Origin: Acidobacteriota bacterium
GTDB taxonomy: Bacteria > Acidobacteriota > Blastocatellia > Pyrinomonadales > Pyrinomonadaceae
DNA length: 64,000 bases
NCBI GenBank assembly: GCA_016716435.1
Contig: JADJWI010000004.1
Location: 143,459 to 207,458, forward strand
Reading direction: 5' to 3'
The notes under the pieces are model-generated. The model saw only the letters and a program-made list of their open reading frames with translations. It did not search any database and was not told the DNA's origin. Of the stretch, positions 1 to 9,705 are shown one piece after another. Every line of letters begins with the position of its first letter. Within the stretch, counting starts at the first letter, position 1. A program made the position numbers and the translations under genes.

Positions 1-234
1 GCTCCGCTTTTCTTTGATCACCTGGTCAAGAATTACGACTTTGACCGAAACAACCACGACGTAAAGATGATCTACGGCCGACATCTTTCGACGCTTGAGA
101 ACCAGTTGGTTGAGGTGATCGGCGGTATGAAACCCGGCGATGTACTGATCGCGGACAAGACGTTTTCGTTCAAATACGCCGACCGCAACTACGTCCGCCC
201 GTATTCCTTCGAATACAAAAGCCCGGTGCAATAA
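1..234 (+). CDS. C-terminal end of an unknown protein (cut by window edge)
   Basis: The frame is open from base 1 to a TAA at 232-234, giving 77 C-terminal residues. The tail is rich in aromatic and charged residues and ends FEYKSPVQ. It contains GGMKPGDVLIADKTF but no motif I can tie to a family. The start lies outside the window. A hairpin that could terminate transcription follows within 30 bases. I do not recognise the protein. Confidence 0.6.
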   Translation, partial: APLFFDHLVKNYDFDRNNHDVKMIYGRHLSTLENQLVEVIGGMKPGDVLIADKTFSFKYADRNYVRPYSFEYKSPVQ

Positions 235-261
235 GCTTCTGCGGAAGGTTTAAAACAAACT

Positions 262-295
262 CGAACGGCTCGGCCAACATTGACCGTGCCGTTCG
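262..295. terminator. Possible bidirectional terminator hairpin
   Basis: CGAACGGC (262-269) pairs perfectly with GCCGTTCG (288-295) around an 18-base loop, followed by CTCTTTTG. It sits between the convergent ends of the gene at 1-234 and the dipeptidase at 311. The T tract is weak and the loop long, so the call is moderate. Confidence 0.45.
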
Positions 296-310
296 CTCTT
301 TTGATTCAAC

Positions 311-1582
311 TTATTTTTTGAGCTTCATCAGGCTGCCGTCGGCTGAGACTCGGGTACCGCGGGCTACCCGCTCGGCCTGTTCCATTGCCCGGAGCATATT
401 TCCGCCCAGCACCATCAATATCTCTTTCTCGGTGTAACCGCGGCGGAGCATTTCGTAAGTGACCAGCGGAAGATCTTCGACTCCCTTCATCGGCGGATTG
501 AGGAACGGCACGCCGTCGTAGTCCGAACCGATGCCGGCGTGTTCGATGCCGGCGACCTTTTTGATGTGGTCGATGTGGTCAACAATGCGTTTGTAATCAG
601 CAATGTAAATGGGATTCGCCGCCATCAGTTCGTTCTCGGCTTTAACAAACGCAGCATAGTCGTCCTTATACCGCTCGCGGAGGGCAGCGATCTGATCGCG
701 AAGCCGAGTCGAGCGCTCGCTTTGTTCCTTCGCGGTGCGTTCATCAAGAAACGCCGGATAGAAGACGACCATTATCACACCGCCATTCTGCGGAAGCCTC
801 TTGAGCACATCGTCCGGGACATTGCGGGTATGGTTCGAAACGCCGCGGGCACCCGAGTGCGAAGCAATGATCGGCGCCTTCGTTATGTCGAGCGCGTCGT
901 GCATCACCTTATCTGAAACGTGCGAGATGTCGATCAGAATACCGAGCCGGTTCATCTCGCGGACGACCTCTTTGCCGAAATCCGTCAAGCCTTTGTTTCG
1001 CTTCTCGTCGCCGTGAGCATCGGCCCAGTCATGCGTGACGTTGTGAGTCAGCGTCATATAGCGAACGCCGAGGCGATGGAAATTGCGGAGTGCGTAGAGC
1101 GAATTCTCGATCGCATAGCCGCCTTCGATGCCCATCAGCAAGCAGATCTTGTTCTGCTTTTTCGCCTGCCGGATCTCGGCCGCGGTCGTGCACTTCACAA
1201 GGTCGTTGTGCCGCTCGATCTCGCGATTGGTGACGTCGATCAGCTCCATCGCCCGCCGCATCGAGCCGCCGGTCTTGAGCGTGTTGCCCGAGACGTAGAT
1301 CGACATGAACTGGCCGGTCATGCCGCCGGCCTTCCAGCGATTGATGTCGGTATGGATCGGGTCGCCACCGAGCTGCATCATCCCGCGGGTATCGGTCGCG
1401 AGGTTGAGGTCCTGGTCCATCATCGGGCCGGTGATGTCGTTATGGCCATCGACGATGATCGCTTTCTTATGGATCTTCAATGCCTGGGCCCAGAGCTTCG
1501 GGTCGGCATCGGCCGGCATCGTCTGAGCGGCAAGAGAAACTGTGAAGTTCAGAATGAACAAAAATGACAAGAAACTTTTCAT
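311..1582 (-). CDS. Membrane dipeptidase, peptidase family M19, exported
   Basis: A 423-residue renal-dipeptidase-type zinc hydrolase, expected to cleave dipeptides (including D-residue ones) outside the cytoplasm. A signal peptide occupies about residues 1-19 (hydrophobic core, then SLAAQ). The metal ligands of the family can be seen: DGHND near residue 47, the bridging Glu in GIEGGYA near 153, the histidines in IDISHV and ASHSGAR, and the late acidic motif GIGSDYDG. The length is normal for M19 including a signal peptide. It stands alone on the minus strand, back to back with the c-di-GMP gene. The substrate cannot be told from sequence; roles in peptide scavenging or peptidoglycan turnover are both possible. 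Confidence 0.92.
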   Translation of the reverse strand: MKSFLSFLFILNFTVSLAAQTMPADADPKLWAQALKIHKKAIIVDGHNDITGPMMDQDLNLATDTRGMMQLGGDPIHTDINRWKAGGMTGQFMSIYVSGNTLKTGGSMRRAMELIDVTNREIERHNDLVKCTTAAEIRQAKKQNKICLLMGIEGGYAIENSLYALRNFHRLGVRYMTLTHNVTHDWADAHGDEKRNKGLTDFGKEVVREMNRLGILIDISHVSDKVMHDALDITKAPIIASHSGARGVSNHTRNVPDDVLKRLPQNGGVIMVVFYPAFLDERTAKEQSERSTRLRDQIAALRERYKDDYAAFVKAENELMAANPIYIADYKRIVDHIDHIKKVAGIEHAGIGSDYDGVPFLNPPMKGVEDLPLVTYEMLRRGYTEKEILMVLGGNMLRAMEQAERVARGTRVSADGSLMKLKK

Positions 1583-1793
1583 ATTGGTCGCCTTTAGGAA
1601 CCGGAGAGTGTCTTAATGTTAAGACTTTTTGGCGAATTTTTCCATTGCGGCGTTTGGTATGGCGGTTGCAAATAGAAATCGTTGCCCGTAGCGGTTTTAC
1701 GGATCATAAAGCTTGATTTTACAGTTATCAGCGGCTCCCGACCGTTTGCTGTAGGCTTTCGCCTCCCTGCAAGTAACAATTCGTGATAGCTGG

Positions 1794-1816
1794 AAAGTGA
1801 CGCATTCTGTCACTTT
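1794..1816. promoter_or_regulatory. Perfect 8+8 palindrome upstream of the GGDEF-EAL gene
   Basis: AAAGTGAC (1794-1801) and GTCACTTT (1809-1816) are exact inverted repeats around a 7-base spacer, ending 17 bases before the ATG at 1834. The size and position suit a dimeric repressor operator in the leader. No T tract follows, so it is not an obvious terminator. The regulator is unknown. Confidence 0.45.
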
Positions 1817-1833
1817 ATGACCGTGTACAAACT

Positions 1834-4803
1834 ATGGATCATCTAATGGACCTCACCTCACCGTCCCTTGATGAAGGTTCGCCTGAGCTCAACACCGCAG
1901 ACATTCCGCCCCGGAGAATGAAAGGCCAGACCGATTATCGCAGCTTGATCGAGAACCTGCCGGTTCTCTTTTACGTCGTTGATCCCAACCCGCCTTATTC
2001 GCCGCAGTACGTAAGCCCGGCCTTCAGCCGCTTTGGCTATCCGCTTGAGATGTGGACGTCGGACCCGGACGTCTGGCTCCGCATCATCCATCCGGAGGAC
2101 CAGGAATGGGTCTTTTCGCAGACGACGGAATCGACCGAGAGCGGCGAAGAGGTCGACTACGAATACCGGATCTTTGATGCTGCGGGCGAGCTGCATTGGG
2201 TCCGCGACCGAGGCTGCCTGATGCGCGATGATGCGGGCGAGGTGATATTCCGCGAGGGCGTAATGCTCGACATAACCGGCCGAAAGATCGCCGAGCAGGC
2301 CGTCGCCGAAAACGAGCAGCGGTACCGAACGCTTTTTGAGAACGCGAACGATGTCATCTACGTCCACGACCTCGAAGGCAATTACATCTCGATGAACGCG
2401 GCGGCCGAGCGGGTCTTCGGATATCCGCGCGAAGAAGCTCTTCAGCTTCATATGTCCGAGATCGTCGCTCCGGACCAGCTCGAACTTGCGAAGCGGAAGT
2501 TTCAGGAAAAGCTCAGCGGTGATGCTTCGCAGACCGTCTATGAACTCGATTGCATCCGCAAAGATGGGTCGCGGCTGACGCTCGAGATAAACAGCACGGT
2601 CATCTACAAAGACGGCCAGCCCATTGCCGTGCAAGGGATCGCACGCGACATAACCGAGCGGCGGCAATCCGAGGAGTCGCTGCGTGATAGCGAAGAGCGC
2701 TATCGCGACCTATTTGAGAACGCGAACGACATCATCTACACCCACGACCTCCGCGGCAATTTCACCTCGCTCAATAACACCGGCGAACGGCTGACAGGCT
2801 ATTCACGCGATGAGGCACTGCAGATGAACATCGGGCAGGTCGTCGCACCGGAGTCGCTCGCCTCCGCCCGGGAGATGACGGCCCGAAAGCTTGCCGAAGG
2901 CCAGTCAACGACCTACGAGATACAGATACTCGCCAAGGACGGCCGTCGAGTGCCACTCGAGCTGAGCACCCGCCTGATATTGAAACGCGGAATGCCGGTC
3001 GGCGTTCAAGGTATCGGCCGCGATATTACCGAACGCCGAAGCGCCGAGGAAGCCCTGCGGAGCAGCGAGCACAAGTTTCGGCAGCTCGGCGAGGGCATTT
3101 ATCACCAGGTCTGGACGGCAGAGCCCGACGGGCGGCTTGACTACGTAAATCAGCGGACGGTCGAGTATTTCGAACGGCCGGCGGACGAGATTCTCAGTGC
3201 GGGCTGGCATGGCCTGATCCATCCTGACGATGTGCAGACGTGCCTTGTCGAGTGGTCAAACTCGCTCGCGACCGGAAAGTACTTCGAGGTCGAGTTCCGG
3301 CTTCGACGGCACGATGGCGTTTATCGCTGGCATAAGGCGAGGGCCAATCCGGGGCTCGACCCCGATGACCGAATAACGAAGTGGTTCGGTACGAACACCG
3401 ACATCGACGACCAGAAACAGACAGAAGAAAAGCTCAACTATCTCGCCCGTCACGATGCATTAACCGGCTTACCGAATCGGCCCGAATTCATGAACCACCT
3501 TCGCGGTGCGATCACGCGGGCGGAAAAGACAGAGGCGGCACGCTTTGCCGTTCTCTTCCTCGACCTCGACCGGTTCAAGGTGATCAACGACAGTCTCGGC
3601 CACATCGTCGGCGACAAGCTGCTGAAGGCGATCGCCGACCGGCTAAATGCACTGATCCGCCCCGGCGACGTCGTTGCTCGGCTTGGCGGCGATGAGTTCG
3701 TCATCTTGCTAAATCGAACGGGCTCACGCGAAGAGGTCGTTAAGGTCGCCGACCGGCTGCAGGCAAATCTCGAGCGGCCGTTCAATATTGACAGCTATGA
3801 GGTCTTTACCTCGGCGAGTATCGGCATCATTGTTTCGGACGAGATAATGCGCGAACCCGAGGACTTTCTCCGCGATGCGGACTCGGCGATGTACCGTGCG
3901 AAAGAATCAGGCAAGGCCCGCTATGAGATCTTTGATCAGGAGATGCACGTCAGAAATCTCAACCTCCTGCAGGTCGAAACCGACCTCCGCAAAGCGGTCG
4001 ACAGGAGCGAGTTTGAGGTGCTCTACCAACCGATAGTGGACATCACCGATGGGACCGTCTGCGAATTTGAGGCCCTTATTCGCTGGCGACATCCCGAGAA
4101 CGGGCTTGTTCCGCCGGATGAGTTCATTAGCGTTGCCGAAGAGACCGGGCTGATCGTTCCGATCGGAAAATGGATCTTGAACGAGGCCTGTGCGAATCTC
4201 GCCGCATGGCAGGAGACGACGGTTCAGCGGCTTTCGGTAAGCGTGAACCTCTCGGCAAAGCAATTGATGCATCCGTCGCTGATCGGCTGCGTCGAAACGG
4301 TTCTGAACGAAACCGGGCTCGAGCCCGGGCAGCTAAAGCTTGAGGTAACGGAAAGCACGGTGATGGAGCAGAGCGAGCGTTCGCTTCGCGTGCTCCGCGA
4401 GCTCGATGGCCTAGGCGTGCAGCTCGCGACCGACGACTTCGGCACGGGCTATTCCTCGCTCAGCTATCTCGCCCGGTTCCCGTTTGACCGGCTGAAGATC
4501 GATCGCTCGTTTATCGACAAGATGATCATTGACGACAAGAGCTCGGCGATCGTGAAGACCATTTTGATGCTCGGCGAGAATCTTGGGATCGACGTCGTTG
4601 CCGAGGGCATCGAAACTCCGGACCAACTTCGGCGGCTTCAGCTATTAGGCTGCCGGCTTGGACAGGGCTATTACTTCTCAAAGCCGGTCGCCGCCGTCAT
4701 GGCACGCAAGCTTATCGGCAAGCGGCCCGGACGAATGCTCGAACTCGGCCCGCCGCCGCTTCCCGCCGGAGCGGATGTCGTCGAACTTCGCGATGTTCAA
4801 TAA
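1834..4803 (+). CDS. Four-PAS diguanylate cyclase/phosphodiesterase (GGDEF-EAL)
   Basis: A 989-residue soluble c-di-GMP enzyme. Four PAS/PAC modules run at about 35-148, 160-275, 285-400 and 408-528, the first three ending in DIT(G/E)R. PAS2 and PAS3 are close duplicates (both have ENANDxIYxHDL). The GGDEF motif is at 618-622 in an intact loop, and RPGD five residues before it is a complete product-inhibition I-site (RxxD). The EAL domain keeps EALIRW (746 on), VNLSAKQL, EVTEST, DDFGTGYSSL, KIDRSFI, VAEGIET and LGQGYYFSKP, so both activities look possible. There is no transmembrane segment, so signals are probably intracellular small molecules, redox state or oxygen. It is monocistronic, with a palindrome before and a strong terminator after. 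Confidence 0.95.
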   Translation: MDHLMDLTSPSLDEGSPELNTADIPPRRMKGQTDYRSLIENLPVLFYVVDPNPPYSPQYVSPAFSRFGYPLEMWTSDPDVWLRIIHPEDQEWVFSQTTESTESGEEVDYEYRIFDAAGELHWVRDRGCLMRDDAGEVIFREGVMLDITGRKIAEQAVAENEQRYRTLFENANDVIYVHDLEGNYISMNAAAERVFGYPREEALQLHMSEIVAPDQLELAKRKFQEKLSGDASQTVYELDCIRKDGSRLTLEINSTVIYKDGQPIAVQGIARDITERRQSEESLRDSEERYRDLFENANDIIYTHDLRGNFTSLNNTGERLTGYSRDEALQMNIGQVVAPESLASAREMTARKLAEGQSTTYEIQILAKDGRRVPLELSTRLILKRGMPVGVQGIGRDITERRSAEEALRSSEHKFRQLGEGIYHQVWTAEPDGRLDYVNQRTVEYFERPADEILSAGWHGLIHPDDVQTCLVEWSNSLATGKYFEVEFRLRRHDGVYRWHKARANPGLDPDDRITKWFGTNTDIDDQKQTEEKLNYLARHDALTGLPNRPEFMNHLRGAITRAEKTEAARFAVLFLDLDRFKVINDSLGHIVGDKLLKAIADRLNALIRPGDVVARLGGDEFVILLNRTGSREEVVKVADRLQANLERPFNIDSYEVFTSASIGIIVSDEIMREPEDFLRDADSAMYRAKESGKARYEIFDQEMHVRNLNLLQVETDLRKAVDRSEFEVLYQPIVDITDGTVCEFEALIRWRHPENGLVPPDEFISVAEETGLIVPIGKWILNEACANLAAWQETTVQRLSVSVNLSAKQLMHPSLIGCVETVLNETGLEPGQLKLEVTESTVMEQSERSLRVLRELDGLGVQLATDDFGTGYSSLSYLARFPFDRLKIDRSFIDKMIIDDKSSAIVKTILMLGENLGIDVVAEGIETPDQLRRLQLLGCRLGQGYYFSKPVAAVMARKLIGKRPGRMLELGPPPLPAGADVVELRDVQ

Positions 4804-4804
4804 G

Positions 4805-4832
4805 AAAAGGCCGGTCGCAATGCCGGCCTTTT
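4805..4832. terminator. Strong bidirectional intrinsic terminator
   Basis: AAAAGGCCGG (4805-4814) and CCGGCCTTTT (4823-4832) form a perfect 10-bp stem with an 8-base loop. It gives A and T tracts on both strands, and so can end both the GGDEF-EAL gene and the convergent S9 peptidase gene. Confidence 0.85.
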
Positions 4833-4852
4833 CTATTTAACACTTTCGTGTA

Positions 4853-7297
4853 TCAACGTTCAGCCGCGGCGGCCTGGCCTCGCGGCTTCGCATTTTTCAC
4901 ATGGCGGTCAAACCAGGCGATCTGCTCGGCTATCGTATGCCCAACCGATTCGCGGGCGCTATAGCCGTGCGATTCGAGCGGCAGCATGACCAGCCTCGCA
5001 GTTCCCCCATTGCCGCGAATCGCAGCAAAAAGCCGCTCGGACTGGATCGGGAATGTGCCCTGATTATTGTCCGCCTCACCGTGGATAAGCAGGATCGGCT
5101 CGTTGATCTTGTCCGCAAAAAAGAACGGCGAGACATCTGTATAGATCTTCGGAGCTTCCCAAAAGGTCCGCCGCTCGTCCTGAAAACCGAACGGCGTCAG
5201 CGTCCGGTTGTAAGCACCCGAGCGGGCGATGCCGGCACGGAAAAGGTCCGAATGGGCAAGCAGGTTCGCCGTCATAAAGGCTCCGTAGCTGTGACCGCCG
5301 ACTCCGACGCGTTCAGGGTCAACAACGCCCATCTCAACGCCCTTGTCGATCGCCGCCTTTGCCGAATCAACCACCTGCTTGACGAACGTGTCGTTCTTCG
5401 TCTCGGGCGTACCGACGATCGGCATCGTCGCGTCATCGAGCACGGCGTAGCCGTTCAGCAGAAAGAAGAGATGCGAGGCACCGCCGATCTGCGTGAATCG
5501 ATTGGTCGAGCCCGTCACCTGGCCGGCAAGGTCGCCGCTGGTAAAGCTCTGCGGGTATGCCCAGACAACCGTCGGGAGCCGCGTTCCCTTCTTGTAGCCC
5601 GGCGGCAGATAAAGTGTGAACGAAAGGTCAACGCCGTCGGCCCGCTTGTAGCGGACAAGCTCTTTGGTGATGCCGCGAAGCTCGGGCGAAGGGTCTTTGA
5701 ACTCGGTCAATTGCCTGTAAGCCAAGGCCGTGCAGATCTTTCCGGGAGGGCAGACCTGCCGCAGGAATAAATTTGGCGGCTCGGTCGTCGATTCCTTTCG
5801 GGTGATGAAGTTCATCCCTTCGTCATCGAGCATCGTGACGAACGCTTCAAACTCCTCGGTGCCTGACCGGAAGATCTCGCGGGTCTCGAGTGTATTAACG
5901 TTCATCGCACGCAGAAACGGCCGATCGCCCTCGGGCGAAGCGCCGGAACCGGTCAGGAATATCTCATCGCCATTCTGGACGATCACCGAGCTTCCGTTTG
6001 CGAGCGTCTTGCTGATCGGCGCTCCGATGTCGTTGTACCGGTCCGTGACGTTCAGGTCCGAGATAAGCTTCATCTTGCTCGGGTCGTTATGGTCCGTCAT
6101 GAAGATGCGGCGGTGCTGGCGGTCGCGGTCAAAGTCGTAGAAGAGCATTGTCCCGGCGCGTTCGCCAAAGCCGCGGCCCTGATAGCGATGCTCGATCTTT
6201 AGCAGTTCTCTCGCGTTGCCGGAGAACGGTGCGGCCATCTTCATCAGCCGGTCGCGATGCTCGGCCTTCTGCCGCGGGTCGCCGCCGTCGAGTGCTTCGG
6301 CCCACATCAGCGTTGCGGGTTCGGTCGGTATCCAGCCGATGCCCCGCGGCCCGGTCGGTACGCCCTGCACCGGCAGCTGGTCCTGGAGCGGTGATTCGTG
6401 AACTGCCTTGACCATGCGGCCCGAGGCATCCCAGACCTCGGTTATCCGCGGGAAACGCGAGGCGGGGAAGAGATACGAGAATGGCCGCTTGATGGTCGTG
6501 ACGAGAAAAAAGCGTCCGTCCGGTGACCGCGAGAGTTCGCCGTAGATCGCTGGCTTTCCGATCCGCGTCACCTGCCCTTGCGGCGTGATGATCGCCGGCT
6601 GCGAGGTGGCAAAATATTCGAACAAGGCCTCATCATTCGGGCTTCTCAGCAGGTCCTGAAATGTGGCGATCGCACCCGAACGGCCCGCCGTTTCCTGAAC
6701 GTTCGGCTCGCTCGGCACAACGTCGCGATACTCCGGCGGAGCTCCGCGTCCGCTCGGCACAAGCATCGCCGCAAGTGCGTTCGGCCCTTCCCAACTGAAG
6801 CCGCCGTAGGCCGTATTGACTTGCACGTTCGGGACTTTCGTAGCCTTTCCGGTTGCCGTTTCGATTAACCAAAGCTCGACGCCCTTGTCCGTCACGTTAC
6901 CTGCTGCGATGTACTTGCCGTCCGGCGACCATGCGGGCGAAACGATCTTCGCACCGGCCGGAAGCTGCACGCGGCGGACCGTGCCGTCGCTGATGTTCTG
7001 AAGGCTGACACCCGAGAAATAGTTCTGCCGGTGCTGGGCGTTCGTCCGCGGATTGATCCTCAGTCCCGCCAGCCGAAGCATCGGCTCGGCGAGTTCCGAG
7101 ACAGGCGGATAGCGGATAACATCGAGCAACGCGATGCGGTCACGCGAAGGTGCGATCGACGTTGCCGGCGGTGCCGGAGCGTTGAGCACGTCGAGAACTT
7201 CCTTCGGTGGCTGCTTATACGAGCCCTGCCCAAAGGCGGTCACCGAAAGCGAGCCGACGATCAAAAGTGCAAAAAGCGAACTTAGTTTCCTTGTCAT
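4853..7297 (-). CDS. Exported S9 family prolyl-oligopeptidase-like serine peptidase
   Basis: An 814-residue protein with a signal peptide (about 1-23, ending in AFGQ), a long beta-propeller-like region (about 60-560) and a C-terminal alpha/beta hydrolase domain. The catalytic triad is visible: Ser670 in GGHSYGAF, Asp743 in HGEADNNQ and His777 in ESHGYS. The overall form is closest to the glutamyl-endopeptidase/acylaminoacyl-peptidase-like S9 proteins common in acidobacteria and Bacteroidetes. It probably degrades oligopeptides in the periplasm. The ATG overlaps the TGA of the upstream hydrolase gene (ATGA, 7294-7297), so the two are translationally coupled. Confidence 0.92.
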   Translation of the reverse strand: MTRKLSSLFALLIVGSLSVTAFGQGSYKQPPKEVLDVLNAPAPPATSIAPSRDRIALLDVIRYPPVSELAEPMLRLAGLRINPRTNAQHRQNYFSGVSLQNISDGTVRRVQLPAGAKIVSPAWSPDGKYIAAGNVTDKGVELWLIETATGKATKVPNVQVNTAYGGFSWEGPNALAAMLVPSGRGAPPEYRDVVPSEPNVQETAGRSGAIATFQDLLRSPNDEALFEYFATSQPAIITPQGQVTRIGKPAIYGELSRSPDGRFFLVTTIKRPFSYLFPASRFPRITEVWDASGRMVKAVHESPLQDQLPVQGVPTGPRGIGWIPTEPATLMWAEALDGGDPRQKAEHRDRLMKMAAPFSGNARELLKIEHRYQGRGFGERAGTMLFYDFDRDRQHRRIFMTDHNDPSKMKLISDLNVTDRYNDIGAPISKTLANGSSVIVQNGDEIFLTGSGASPEGDRPFLRAMNVNTLETREIFRSGTEEFEAFVTMLDDEGMNFITRKESTTEPPNLFLRQVCPPGKICTALAYRQLTEFKDPSPELRGITKELVRYKRADGVDLSFTLYLPPGYKKGTRLPTVVWAYPQSFTSGDLAGQVTGSTNRFTQIGGASHLFFLLNGYAVLDDATMPIVGTPETKNDTFVKQVVDSAKAAIDKGVEMGVVDPERVGVGGHSYGAFMTANLLAHSDLFRAGIARSGAYNRTLTPFGFQDERRTFWEAPKIYTDVSPFFFADKINEPILLIHGEADNNQGTFPIQSERLFAAIRGNGGTARLVMLPLESHGYSARESVGHTIAEQIAWFDRHVKNAKPRGQAAAAER

Positions 7298-8283
7298 TTT
7301 TTCCTCATTCCCTCGATCAATTTTCCGACTATCAGCGGGATGATGTCTTTGTTATTCGAATTGTTTTCAGTAAAGACGGCGACGGCAAAACGGAGGCCGT
7401 CCGGCGTTTCGATGTAGGCCGCGTCGTGCCGCGTCCGGCTTGTCCATCCGGCCTTGGACCAGAGCTTTGCGCCCTCGATCTTAAGGTCGAGCAGTGCCCT
7501 GCCGGCAAAATCGACCGCCTGGCTGTTCGCCTCGCGGCCAGTCGCATATGGGTCGCGTTTGAGCACCTCAAGCATCTGCTTGCTTCGTTCGGGAGAAACG
7601 GCGAGCCCGCGGGCGATCTCCGCCATCAGCCGTGCCGAGGCATTTGCCGTCAGCATATTGCGGTTCTGTCCGCGATAATCCCGAAACTGCTGCTCGACGC
7701 CGTAGGCATCTTCGCAGTGTGTTTTCTGGTTAACGTTGATGTTCGTGTAGCCCATCGCGGTAAAGTAGCGGTTCATCCGGTTCCGCCGGTAGGACCAAAG
7801 CTCGAACTCCTTCACGGGTAGTTCGCCGCCGCTTGAGGTATTGGTCAGGACGTCGACGATGTACTGCGTCGCCTCGTTAGAGGAGGTGACGATCATATCG
7901 CGAACGCCGCGTTCGAGCTCCTTTGTCATCGTGAGCTTCCCATCGGCGAGCTGCTGGTGAATCGTCACAAGATAGAACATCTTCACGACGCTCGCCGGAT
8001 AGATCCGTGACTCGCCGCGATGCTCACCCCACTTTGCCGCGTCGCCGCGAAGGTCGATGAGCGAAACGGCTACGTCCTCTAGCTTCAGCCCTTTTGCCGC
8101 AGATACTTCATCGACCGCCGACTTGACGAGCGAATCCATCTCCGCCGATCGCTCCATCGCGAGCCGCTTGTAGCCCTTTGAAGGAACGATCTCCGTCTCA
8201 CCCGCCGGCACCTGTGCAACAGCGCTAGCGGCGACGAAAAGAGCACATAAAACCGAAGCGAAAAGACGATTTGGGTTGGACAT
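7294..8283 (-). CDS. Exported class A beta-lactamase-fold serine hydrolase
   Basis: A 329-residue protein with a signal peptide (about 1-24). It has the three active-site motifs of the fold: SVVK (Ser98, Lys101), SSN (134-136), and a KAG near residue 288 in the place of KTG. The length and domain match the beta-lactamase2 group of serine hydrolases, which includes real lactamases and peptidases of cell-wall fragments. KAG instead of K(T/S)G and the general divergence make antibiotic hydrolysis uncertain. It is the first gene of a two-gene operon with the S9 peptidase and shares about 110 bases of divergent upstream DNA with the permease gene. Confidence 0.85.
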   Translation of the reverse strand: MSNPNRLFASVLCALFVAASAVAQVPAGETEIVPSKGYKRLAMERSAEMDSLVKSAVDEVSAAKGLKLEDVAVSLIDLRGDAAKWGEHRGESRIYPASVVKMFYLVTIHQQLADGKLTMTKELERGVRDMIVTSSNEATQYIVDVLTNTSSGGELPVKEFELWSYRRNRMNRYFTAMGYTNINVNQKTHCEDAYGVEQQFRDYRGQNRNMLTANASARLMAEIARGLAVSPERSKQMLEVLKRDPYATGREANSQAVDFAGRALLDLKIEGAKLWSKAGWTSRTRHDAAYIETPDGLRFAVAVFTENNSNNKDIIPLIVGKLIEGMRKK

Positions 8284-8392
8284 AAGACGAACCGAGCGGG
8301 AGACTCTGAACCGTGTTGCTTTACCTGACTTTATTTTCAGAGTATAAACGAAAAGCGTCTCTCGAAAAAAGCAGCGCCGAGCTCAATAAAAA

Positions 8393-9694
8393 ATGACAGA
8401 AGAAAAGCTTGTCCGCGGGATCAGCCGATGGGACCTCACCGCGATCCTGATCAACACGATAATCGGCGCCGGTATCTTTGGGCTGCCCGCAAAGGTCCAT
8501 GCCTTGATCGGCACCTGGAGCCTGGTCGCCTTCTTCGCCTGTGCGATTATCATCAGTTTTATCGTCGTCTGCTATGCCGAGGTCTCGAGCCGCTTCACGG
8601 CAACGGGCGGGCCATATCTCTACGCCCGCGAGGCATTTGGGCCCCTCGTCGGTTTTGAGGTCGGCTGGCTTTATTGGATCGTCCGGGTTACGTCCTTTGC
8701 CGCAAACTGCAACCTGCTGATCACCTACTTCGGCTTTTTCGTCGCCGAGGCAGACAAGGGCGCGTTTCGCGTCGCCATGATCTCGGTCATCGTGCTCGGC
8801 ATTTTTGCCGTTAACCTCGCCGGCGTAAAGCAATCGGCGATAATGACCAACATCTTCACGGCCGGGAAGCTGATTCCGCTCTTTGTTTTCGTCGCGGTCG
8901 GTATTTTCTTTATTAACCCGGCAAATTTCACCTTTGACGCGGTGCCGGAATACGGAGCCTTTACGAGTGCGGTGCTTCTATTAATATACGCATTCGTCGG
9001 CTTTGAGGTCGGCGTTGTGATGGGCGGCGAGACGAAAGACCCACAGCGGAGCACGCCCTTCGCGCTCTTTGTTGCATTGGGAATAGTGGCAACGCTTTAC
9101 ATTTTGATCCAGGTGGTCAGCATCGGAACCCTGCCGGGGCTTGCCCAATCGGAGCGCCCGCTCGCCGATGCCGGTGCACTTTTTCTCGGCACATTCGGTG
9201 CTGCATTTATCACGGTCGGAGCATTGATCTCGATACTCGGCAACCTCAACGTCGGTTTTCTCGGCAGCTCGCGACTTCTCTTCGCAATGTCGGAAAAAGG
9301 CGAACTGCCGGCCGGGCTTTCGCGGACTCATGAGCGGTTCAAAACCCCTTGGGTCTCGATCCTCCTGACCTCGGTCGTCATATTCTTCCTTACGATCTAT
9401 TCAACGTTCCTGACCGCACTCGCCATCGCGACCATCACGCGTCTGCTCGTTTATGCGACAACGTGCCTTGCCCTCCCGGTCTTCCGCCGCCGCGGCGATG
9501 CACCGGAGGCCAAATTCTCAGCCCCGCTCGGCATCTTGGCCGCGGTGCTTTCGCTCGGTTTGATCGCCTGGCTGTTGACCCGCGTCGATTTCAACCGCGA
9601 GGCAGTTCCGATCATCGTCGCCGCGGGCATCGGACTCGTTATCTATTTCATCCATAAAGCATTTGACCGCAGGCCGAAGGCCGATGCGTCTTAA
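8393..9694 (+). CDS. APC-superfamily amino acid permease
   Basis: A 433-residue integral membrane protein with about twelve hydrophobic segments. The first carries the APC signature INTIIGAGIFGLPA, where the substrate carboxylate is usually bound by the helix-1 glycines. Length and topology fit basic/neutral amino acid transporters (APA/LAT-like), but the substrate cannot be assigned. It is transcribed divergently from the hydrolase/peptidase pair, so import of amino acids freed by those enzymes is a reasonable guess. No strong Shine-Dalgarno sequence precedes the ATG. Confidence 0.88.
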   Translation: MTEEKLVRGISRWDLTAILINTIIGAGIFGLPAKVHALIGTWSLVAFFACAIIISFIVVCYAEVSSRFTATGGPYLYAREAFGPLVGFEVGWLYWIVRVTSFAANCNLLITYFGFFVAEADKGAFRVAMISVIVLGIFAVNLAGVKQSAIMTNIFTAGKLIPLFVFVAVGIFFINPANFTFDAVPEYGAFTSAVLLLIYAFVGFEVGVVMGGETKDPQRSTPFALFVALGIVATLYILIQVVSIGTLPGLAQSERPLADAGALFLGTFGAAFITVGALISILGNLNVGFLGSSRLLFAMSEKGELPAGLSRTHERFKTPWVSILLTSVVIFFLTIYSTFLTALAIATITRLLVYATTCLALPVFRRRGDAPEAKFSAPLGILAAVLSLGLIAWLLTRVDFNREAVPIIVAAGIGLVIYFIHKAFDRRPKADAS

Positions 9695-9705
9695 AGGAAT
9701 GAAAC

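Noticed and set aside
920..1567. ORF on the plus strand across the dipeptidase gene
   Set aside because: It is the antisense of a gene with a full M19 motif set; its composition is His/Arg/Asp-rich antisense type.
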